A stretch of 11,368 nt of DNA, taken from Odoribacteraceae bacterium (lineage in GTDB: Bacteria > Bacteroidota > Bacteroidia > Bacteroidales > Marinifilaceae). Positions 6,177 through 11,368 of the stretch are shown here, piece after piece. Every line of letters starts with the position of its first letter. Position 1 is the first letter of the stretch. The translations under genes and the position numbers were made by a program. A model generated the notes under the pieces. The model was given only the letters and a program-made list of their open reading frames with translations. It was not told the DNA's origin and ran no database searches. The stretch is from the NCBI GenBank assembly GCA_031267995.1, contig JAIRXZ010000164.1, positions 1 to 11,368 of the forward strand, written 5' to 3'.

Positions 6177-7352
6177 ATGCAAGACAACAGCTCGATAGGG
6201 ATATATGTGCACGTCCCCTTCTGCCGGGGCAAGTGTGCCTACTGCGGCTTCTACTCCGTGGCCTCGCCCGCGTGGAGGGGCATCTACATCCGCGCCATCA
6301 GCCGCGAAATCCGCGAGCGCACCGCCTACCTCGGCGGGATGGAAGCTGCCACGCTATACCTGGGTGGCGGCACGCCATCCGCCCTGTCGCCGGGGGAGTT
6401 AGGGGCGATCATCGCCCTCCTGGAGCGGCAGCGCCCCTTCGCCCGCGACGCGGAGCGCACCATCGAGGTCAACCCGGAGGACATCAGCGAGGAAAACCTT
6501 GATGCGTGGCGTTCCCTGGGCTTCAACCGCTTGAGCGTTGGCGTGCAATCCTTCTCGGACAACCGTTTGCGGGAGATCAACCGTCGTCACACCGCCCGTC
6601 AAGCCATCGACGGCATCCTCCTCGCGGCAGCCCGCGGCTTCAGCAACATCAGCGCTGACCTCATCACGGGGCTACCCGGCCAGTCGGACGACGAGGCGCG
6701 GCGCGACCTGCAGCAATTGACCGCCCTCCCCGTCAGCCACGCCTCCGTCTACCTGCTGAGCATCGATCCGGGCACCCTCTTCGAGGTAAAAGCCCGACGG
6801 GGCGACCTCTCGCTGCCCGACGATGACGAGCTAACCCGCCGTTTCACCACCGCCCGCGAGGCGCTGGCACGCGCCGGCTTCGACCACTACGAAATCTCCA
6901 ACTTCGCTCGTCCCGGCAGTCGTTCGCGTCACAACGCCTCCTACTGGCGGCAGCGTCCCTACATCGGTTTCGGCCCCTCGGCGCACTCCTATGATGGGAC
7001 ATCGCGGCAGTGGAACATCGCCCACGTGAAGCGTTACGCGGAGGCGCTGGAGGAGAACCTCCCCTACTTCGAGCGGGAGCTGCTCTCGCCCGCCGATCGC
7101 TACAACGAATACGTCATGACCGCCCTCCGCACCTCCGACGGGGTATCCCTGCACACCTTGCGGGGTGAGCACGCGCCCTTTTTCGCCCGCGCCCTCCCGG
7201 CGTGGGAGCGACTGTTGTCCACCGGCATCCTCCTCCGCGAGGGCGATCGCCTCCGCGCCACCGAAGAGGCCTGGCTGATCTCTGATGCCTTCCTCCCCGA
7301 TCTTTTTCACGAGGTAGCCCCCCAGCCGCCCCCGCCTACTGCTCCAGAATAG
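6177..7352 (+). CDS. hemW: Radical SAM heme chaperone HemW (coproporphyrinogen III oxidase-like)
   Basis: The 391-aa radical SAM protein has its [4Fe-4S] motif at Cys16-x3-Cys20-x2-Cys23, within HVPFCRGKCAYCGF. The residue two past the last Cys is Phe, whereas true oxygen-independent coproporphyrinogen oxidase HemN has a fourth Cys there; this points to HemW, which binds heme and hands it to client proteins rather than decarboxylating coproporphyrinogen. Other family marks are LYLGGGTPSALS (60-71), EVNPEDISEENLDAWRSLGFNRLSVGVQSF, the DLITGLPGQ block, and the HNxxYW-type motif RHNASYW at roughly 255-261, then a HemN-C-like domain. The ATG at 6177 gives the usual N-terminus IGIYVHVPFC; an upstream extension to 5826 lies inside the receptor gene on the other strand and is rejected. 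Its 3' end overlaps the convergent gene by 17 nt. Confidence 0.92.
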   Translation: MQDNSSIGIYVHVPFCRGKCAYCGFYSVASPAWRGIYIRAISREIRERTAYLGGMEAATLYLGGGTPSALSPGELGAIIALLERQRPFARDAERTIEVNPEDISEENLDAWRSLGFNRLSVGVQSFSDNRLREINRRHTARQAIDGILLAAARGFSNISADLITGLPGQSDDEARRDLQQLTALPVSHASVYLLSIDPGTLFEVKARRGDLSLPDDDELTRRFTTAREALARAGFDHYEISNFARPGSRSRHNASYWRQRPYIGFGPSAHSYDGTSRQWNIAHVKRYAEALEENLPYFERELLSPADRYNEYVMTALRTSDGVSLHTLRGEHAPFFARALPAWERLLSTGILLREGDRLRATEEAWLISDAFLPDLFHEVAPQPPPPTAPE

Positions 7353-8859
7353 CCGGAAAAAGCTCGAACAGCTGCAAGCGCGACAAATAAAGCGTCTCCC
7401 GAAACGCGGGGTCATCCCGTTCCACGCCATTGAACCCCTTCTGGAGATTCTCCGGGTAATACCCGCGACCGGAATTACGCTCGAACTGCTGCTCGATAGG
7501 CATCAAGCGGGACAAATCGGCGCGCGCCTTCTCATCGTCCAGCAACGGGGGAAGGCGGCGGAACAGCCCCTCGTCGTAATGCCCTGTCGGGTTTCGCTGC
7601 ACGAAATGAATCTTCGTCCGCGTGGCTCGATCGCGGAGACGCGCGGCCACGGCGCCATAATCAGCGCAGGAAAAAGCCTCCCGTTCCACCAGTCCCCCGC
7701 GGGCGGGATCGAGTCGCGACGGCTGCTCCACCAGCACGAACTCCTCGCCCAGGTTATCCTTCCACGACGTCTCCTGCCGGCACGACGCGACAAAGCAATG
7801 CCCCTCCCCGTCCCGTCCAAACGTCACCTCGGCGCGCGTGGAGAAGGGCGAAGCATCCTTCCGTCGTTCGCCGAGGAGCACCTGCCGGTAAAGTTGGTAA
7901 TCAATATAATCAAAGGAGATGCTCGTCAGCGAGCGCGACGCGTAGTCAATCGTCAGCCGCCCGCGACAAGTAATCTTTGTCCTTCCGGGATACGCCCCCG
8001 GGCGCGTGGCGAAAGCGTAGACATACTCCCGCTCATTCGTTTCGATAGCGGTAATCTCGTACGCCGCGGTGCCGGCAAAGAGCGGGGCATACAATTGAAC
8101 GGCGCGCAGCAGCGTGAACACCTTGCGCGTACCGGCATCGAAGCGGGCGCCGGCAGCCGTCAGGTAGAGGGGGGACAACGTGTCCTCGCCATTATTCGTC
8201 AGGTTATAGCTGCGGGCCGAAAACGCCGGCACGAAGTAAGCACAAAAGCGCGAATCCCACTCATCCGCCGGCGTCGCGTCCCCCGAAGTGAAGAAAAGGC
8301 CTGCCTCGCGCCGGTACTCCAGCGTCCGGTGGAGGTACTCCGTGATCTTCTCGTAGCGCGCGCGCCCCTGGAAATTGCAATACGGGGGAGTACGTCGCGA
8401 CAACTTCTTCAGCTTGGCCGCCGCCGCGTCAAGCAACACGCCGGGATCCACCAGCGAACGACGGCGCGCAGTAGAAGTCACCACCACCCCCTCCAGCGAC
8501 ACCCGCAGCTCCTCCATCACCACCACCGACATCCCCCGGAGTTCCCGCCACGCGTGCGCCCGCGACCGGTACCCGATGCCCTGAAACAGAATCGTATCCG
8601 TCGGCAGCAATCGCCCCCCGTACAACCGGCACTCCCCGTCGATATCCGACGTGGTCAGTAGCCTCGACAACCCCTTGTGTATAATGTAAACACCCAGAAG
8701 CGGCCGCCCCCCCTCGTCCGTGATCACGGCGCGCCACGCCGCGGTGTCGGCAGCTGCCGGGGCTACCTCCGCGACAAAAGCCTCACCCCCAGCATCGACA
8801 GGCGCGGCACCCCCCCTCCACGCAAGCCCCAGCAGCAGCGGCAGCAACAAGCGCCTCAT
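7336..8859 (-). CDS. Exported protein with carboxypeptidase-regulatory-like domain, function unknown
   Basis: From the ATG at 8859 the product is 507 aa. It has a signal peptide (MRRLLLPLLLGLAWRGGAA), a low-complexity Ala-rich linker, and one CarboxypepD_reg-like Ig fold (about 43-103: RAVITDEGGRPLLGVYIIHKG, TSDIDGECRL, ILFQGIGYRSRAHAW). The segment EELRVSLEGVVVTSTARRRS (116-135) looks like the linker that precedes a TonB-receptor plug. No plug or barrel follows; instead there are about 370 residues of mixed, probably beta-rich sequence I do not recognise. Bacteroidetes encode many such envelope proteins of unknown role. Its ATG overlaps the rlmN stop as ATGA, so translation is probably coupled; an earlier in-frame start at 8889 would lie within rlmN and lacks the signal-peptide start. 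Its stop overlaps the hemW 3' end. Confidence 0.75.
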   Translation of the reverse strand: MRRLLLPLLLGLAWRGGAAPVDAGGEAFVAEVAPAAADTAAWRAVITDEGGRPLLGVYIIHKGLSRLLTTSDIDGECRLYGGRLLPTDTILFQGIGYRSRAHAWRELRGMSVVVMEELRVSLEGVVVTSTARRRSLVDPGVLLDAAAAKLKKLSRRTPPYCNFQGRARYEKITEYLHRTLEYRREAGLFFTSGDATPADEWDSRFCAYFVPAFSARSYNLTNNGEDTLSPLYLTAAGARFDAGTRKVFTLLRAVQLYAPLFAGTAAYEITAIETNEREYVYAFATRPGAYPGRTKITCRGRLTIDYASRSLTSISFDYIDYQLYRQVLLGERRKDASPFSTRAEVTFGRDGEGHCFVASCRQETSWKDNLGEEFVLVEQPSRLDPARGGLVEREAFSCADYGAVAARLRDRATRTKIHFVQRNPTGHYDEGLFRRLPPLLDDEKARADLSRLMPIEQQFERNSGRGYYPENLQKGFNGVERDDPAFRETLYLSRLQLFELFPAILEQ

Positions 8860-9896
8860 CCCCGCGAGCCATTGGCCAGCTGCCCGCAAGCCGCGTCGAT
8901 ATCCCCTCCCCTACTCCGCCTCAGGTTGACCACCATATTGCGTCGTTCCAGGAAATCGATAAACCGGTCGCGGCACTCCCCGGTCGCCCTGTCATACGCG
9001 GAACCGGCCACGGGATTATACTCTATCAAGTTAATCTTCACCGGAAACCGCCGGCAAAACAGCGCCAGCGCCCGCGCGTCCTCCTCCCCGTCGTTGACAT
9101 CCCGCAGCAGCAGGTACTCCAGCGTCGGTCGCGTCCCCGTTTTCTCCACGAAATACGCGAGCGCGTCCCCCACGCTGGCCAGGGGGAACTTCCTGTTCAC
9201 GGGCATCAGCCGCGTGCGCACGGCATCCGTGGCCGAGTGCAGGGAGACCGCCAGGTGGAAGCGCGCCCCATCATCGGCCAGCCTGCGGATGCCCGCCGGG
9301 ATGCCCGCCGTCGAAAGCGTCACGCGATAAGGCGAAATACCCAAAGCGTCCGGCGAAGTAACCAGCCGGACAGCCTCCATCACGTTGTCGTAGTTCAAAA
9401 GTGGCTCGCCCATCCCCATCAGCACGATATTCCCCGGCGTCATCCCGCGCGCCTCCATCCCCTCCCGCGCCAGCAGCACCTGATCCACGATCTCCCCGGC
9501 ATTCAAATCGCGGGTAAAACCCATCCCTCCCGTCGCGCAAAACCCGCAGCGCAACTTGCAGCCTACCTGCGTGGAGACGCACGCCGTCCCCCTCCCCCCC
9601 CCGGCGGGGATCAGCGCCATCTCCACCATCTCGCCATCGGTCAGCGTCACGCCCAGCTTCACGGTACCGTCGCGGCTCTCCAGCGTCGCCGTCACCTCGC
9701 CGGTGCGGAGGGTAAAATGCTCGGCCAGCAGCTCGCGCAGGCGCGGCGGGAGGTCGCGCATCTCCTCGAACTGCCTGACTCCCTTCCCCCAAACCCACCC
9801 CCGCGTCTGCCGCGCGCGAAAAGCCTTCTCGCCGTGCGCCTCGAAGAAGGCGGTCAGCCCCGTCGGGCTTGTCATTCGGATGTCTTCCTTGTTCAT
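8856..9896 (-). CDS. rlmN: Dual-specificity rRNA/tRNA adenine-C2 methyltransferase RlmN
   Basis: The 346-aa radical SAM enzyme methylates C2 of A2503 in 23S rRNA and, in characterised relatives, A37 of some tRNAs. The iron-sulfur motif is Cys113-x3-Cys117-x2-Cys120 (QVGCKLRCGFCATGGMGFTRDL). The two catalytic cysteines of the family are present: Cys106 (ACVSTQVGC; methyl carrier region) and Cys337 in RGGDIDAACGQL. Also seen are NIVLMGMGEPLLNYDNV and the SLHSATDAVRTRLMPVNR block, both characteristic. The ATG at 9896 (MNKEDIRMTSP) gives normal family length. An ATG at 9875, preceded by AAGGAAG, is the alternative; an ATG at 9956 would add 20 unusual residues from promoter DNA. It heads a two-gene unit with the exported protein at 7336-8859 and is divergent from the rhomboid gene. 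Confidence 0.95.
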   Translation of the reverse strand: MNKEDIRMTSPTGLTAFFEAHGEKAFRARQTRGWVWGKGVRQFEEMRDLPPRLRELLAEHFTLRTGEVTATLESRDGTVKLGVTLTDGEMVEMALIPAGGGRGTACVSTQVGCKLRCGFCATGGMGFTRDLNAGEIVDQVLLAREGMEARGMTPGNIVLMGMGEPLLNYDNVMEAVRLVTSPDALGISPYRVTLSTAGIPAGIRRLADDGARFHLAVSLHSATDAVRTRLMPVNRKFPLASVGDALAYFVEKTGTRPTLEYLLLRDVNDGEEDARALALFCRRFPVKINLIEYNPVAGSAYDRATGECRDRFIDFLERRNMVVNLRRSRGGDIDAACGQLANGSRG

Positions 9897-9915
9897 ACGC
9901 GTCACAATTTTCCCG

Positions 9916-9923
9916 CGAAGATA
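9916..9923 (-). promoter_or_regulatory. Possible -7 box for rlmN
   Basis: TATCTTCG on the minus strand differs by one base from TAnnTTTG and would place the start about 14 nt ahead of the rlmN ATG at 9896, the same short-leader geometry as at the receptor gene. No convincing -33 element is seen. Confidence 0.3.
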
Positions 9924-9945
9924 CGCGCCCGTTCGTCGGAATTTA

Positions 9946-9953
9946 TATCTTTG
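9946..9953 (+). promoter_or_regulatory. Upstream -7 box for the rhomboid gene
   Basis: TATCTTTG is an exact TAnnTTTG match. Transcription would start near 9959, at the left arm of the AT-rich inverted repeat (9960-9985), so this transcript would open with a hairpin. No clear -33 TTTG is present. Confidence 0.4.
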
Positions 9954-9959
9954 CACGCG

Positions 9960-9985
9960 AAATAAATTCGACGGTGAATTTATTT
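9960..9985. repeat. AT-rich perfect inverted repeat in the rlmN-rhomboid divergent spacer
   Basis: AAATAAATTC (9960-9969) and GAATTTATTT (9976-9985) form a perfect 10-bp inverted repeat around a 6-nt centre, extendable by G-T wobbles at both ends, followed by T residues on the plus strand. It sits between two plus-strand -7 boxes. It could be an operator for a dimeric regulator, a 5' hairpin of the upstream transcript, or a weak attenuator. The left arm and centre (GAAATAAATTCGACG) recur at 3006-3020 on the minus strand. Confidence 0.5.
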
Positions 9986-10000
9986 TTCTCGCGAAGACAT

Positions 10001-10030
10001 TTTGTTAATCCGTGTGATTTCGTACATTTG
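10001..10030 (+). promoter_or_regulatory. Main promoter for the rhomboid gene
   Basis: TTTG at 10001-10004 and TACATTTG at 10023-10030 are separated by 18 nt, close to the Bacteroidetes arrangement of TTTG at -33 and TAnnTTTG at -7. The start would be near 10037, leaving a leader of about 48 nt before the ATG at 10085. This is the best-formed promoter in the window. Confidence 0.65.
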
Positions 10031-10084
10031 TCGGCGAAAAATATTCACCTCTTAACTTACTGCTTATACCGAAAATCCGAACAC

Positions 10085-10687
10085 ATGGAAACATCCATCA
10101 CCATTCTCGTCGCGACAGTCGTCGTCTCTTTCCTCTGTTTCAACCACCAGGTGTTGTTCCGCGCCTTTGCCTTCGCGCCCATCCTGGTTGTCCACCGGTT
10201 TGAAATCCACAGGCTCATCACGCACGGCTTCGTGCACGCGAACTGGACGCATCTGCTCGTCAACATGTTCACCTTCTACTCCTTCGGCATCTACGTCGAG
10301 GGCGCGTTCGGGGAGATGGGGTTCGCCACCTGGGCATTCGCGGCGCTCTACTTCGGCGGGATGGTCGCCGCCTCGCTCTACGACCTGATCAAGCACGGCA
10401 ATGACCCCAACTACTGCTCCATCGGGGCATCCGGCGCGGTGTCGGCGGTGCTCTTCACCTCCATCTTCCTCAACCCGTGGAGCAAGATATACCTCTTCGC
10501 CGTCATTCCCATCCCCGGCATACTCTTTGGTGGCGCCTACCTTCTATATTGCCACCTCATGGCGCTGGGCAGCGACGACAACATCAACCACAACGCCCAC
10601 TTCTACGGCGCGCTGTACGGTTTCTTCTTCCCGGCGTTCCTCGACCGCTCGCTGCTATCCCGATTCTTCGACCTGCTAACAAGTTAA
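10085..10687 (+). CDS. Rhomboid-family intramembrane serine protease
   Basis: The 200-aa inner-membrane protein is almost wholly hydrophobic with about six transmembrane segments, as in the minimal GlpG-like core. The catalytic serine is Ser116 in GASGAVSA and the paired histidine is His172 in NHNAHFYGALYG, so the dyad is complete. The conserved His56-x3-Asn60 of the oxyanion region is in ANWTHLLVNMFTFYSFG, and a loop-1-like GxYVEGAFG follows. Rhomboids cut membrane proteins within or near their transmembrane helices; the substrate is not evident. Start at 10085 gives METSITILVATVVV; longer in-frame starts run through the promoter and rlmN and are rejected. The SusC-like gene begins 18 nt after its stop, so they are probably co-transcribed. 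Confidence 0.9.
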   Translation: METSITILVATVVVSFLCFNHQVLFRAFAFAPILVVHRFEIHRLITHGFVHANWTHLLVNMFTFYSFGIYVEGAFGEMGFATWAFAALYFGGMVAASLYDLIKHGNDPNYCSIGASGAVSAVLFTSIFLNPWSKIYLFAVIPIPGILFGGAYLLYCHLMALGSDDNINHNAHFYGALYGFFFPAFLDRSLLSRFFDLLTS

Positions 10688-10705
10688 ACCATCAATACAA
10701 CCATC

Positions 10706-11368
10706 ATGAAACGAACTATCCTATCCCTCCTCCTGCTGGCGGCAATCACCGCCACCGCGACGGCACAAAATTTCACGCCGGCGGCCCGCGATAACCGCGA
10801 GACAGGTGGCCGCCTCGCGCCGGACAACATCTCTCTTGGTCGATACAACCGCCCGCTCTCCGGCTTCACCGGCGCGGCCATCACCATCAGCGGCGACGAG
10901 CTGCGGCGCATCAATCCCAACAACTTCGCCAGGGCGCTGGAGATCTTCGACCCCTCGTTCCGGGTTCACTGGGACACCATTTCGCCCTTCTATCCTGTCG
11001 AAGCGCCCCCCACTTCCATCCGCGAAAACCTCCTGGAGGGCAAACCCGCGACGCCCACGTTCATCGTTGACGGCCGGGAGGTCTCCTCGACCTGGATCCT
11101 CGACGCGGACATGGGCGACATCGCCTCCGTCACCCTCCTCAAGGATGCCGCCGCCACCGCGTCCTTCGGTGCATCCGGCGGTGCGGGCGCGGTTATCATC
11201 ACCACCATCGCGCCGCGAGAAGGAAGGATCGCCGCCGCCCTCGATTACTCCCTCGTGGCCGACCTCCCCGACCGCGCGCCGTGGACGCGAAACGTCGCCA
11301 GTCACCGCTACGTCGCCCGCGTCGACGGCGAGATATCCGCCTTTCGCTACGGCCTCTCCGCCTTCTCC
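10706..11368 (+). CDS. SusC/RagA-like TonB-dependent receptor, 5' part (cut by the window end)
   Basis: The reading frame is open from the ATG at 10706 to the last base (221 codons). It encodes a signal peptide (MKRTILSLLLLAAITATATA-Q) and then a plug domain. GAAITISGDELRRINPNNFARALEIFDPSFRV corresponds to the start of SusC plugs. TPTFIVDGREVSSTWILDADMGDIASVTLLKDAAATASFGASGGAGAVIITT (about 117-167) is the diagnostic SusC block, in which relatives have ALYGSRAANGV where this has SFGASGGAGAV. The usual N-terminal carboxypeptidase-regulatory domain is absent, so the plug begins soon after the signal peptide. SusC proteins form the outer-membrane pore of glycan or peptide importers with a SusD lipoprotein, which would be expected downstream beyond this window. 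No promoter is seen in the 18-nt gap after the rhomboid gene. Confidence 0.85.
   Translation, partial: MKRTILSLLLLAAITATATAQNFTPAARDNRETGGRLAPDNISLGRYNRPLSGFTGAAITISGDELRRINPNNFARALEIFDPSFRVHWDTISPFYPVEAPPTSIRENLLEGKPATPTFIVDGREVSSTWILDADMGDIASVTLLKDAAATASFGASGGAGAVIITTIAPREGRIAAALDYSLVADLPDRAPWTRNVASHRYVARVDGEISAFRYGLSAFS

Overview
The window reads as a chromosomal stretch of a GC-rich Bacteroidota (Bacteroidetes), most likely Bacteroidales. The evidence is the gene order rplM-rpsI-rpsB-tsf, two TonB-dependent receptors of Bacteroidetes type (one paired with a DUF4249 lipoprotein, one SusC-like), a further exported carboxypeptidase-regulatory-domain protein, and promoter -7 boxes of the Bacteroidetes form TAnnTTTG. 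The high GC would suit a Rikenellaceae/Alistipes-like lineage, but this is only a guess.

Layout. Positions 1-227 are non-coding: two oppositely oriented copies of a 25-nt REP-like palindromic unit, a separate hairpin, and the terminator of the ribosomal operon. Positions 228-2780 (minus strand) hold the translation operon rplM (L13), rpsI (S9), rpsB (S2), tsf (EF-Ts). Its promoter lies near 2970 and is followed by a structured leader of about 185 nt. Positions 3048-6077 (minus) hold a TonB-dependent receptor followed directly by a DUF4249 lipoprotein, with a -7 box close to the receptor start. hemW (radical-SAM heme chaperone family) runs on the plus strand from 6177 and overlaps tail to tail with a minus-strand exported protein, which is itself joined to rlmN by an ATGA overlap (7336-9896). 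A divergent promoter region (9897-10084) with an AT-rich perfect inverted repeat leads to a plus-strand rhomboid protease gene. After 18 nt comes the 5' part of a SusC-like receptor gene that runs off the window end.

How the parts relate. The ribosomal operon and rlmN serve translation, and hemW serves heme/radical-SAM biology. The outer-membrane genes (receptor plus DUF4249, the SusC-like gene, the regulatory-domain protein) serve the cell envelope and nutrient uptake; their substrates cannot be read from sequence. I see no defence system, phage, integrase, CRISPR or tRNA. The most interesting non-gene signals are the structured leader before rplM (a candidate autoregulatory ribosomal-protein leader), the REP-like pair after tsf, and the inverted repeat at the rlmN/rhomboid junction, whose left arm is also found just upstream of the rplM promoter.
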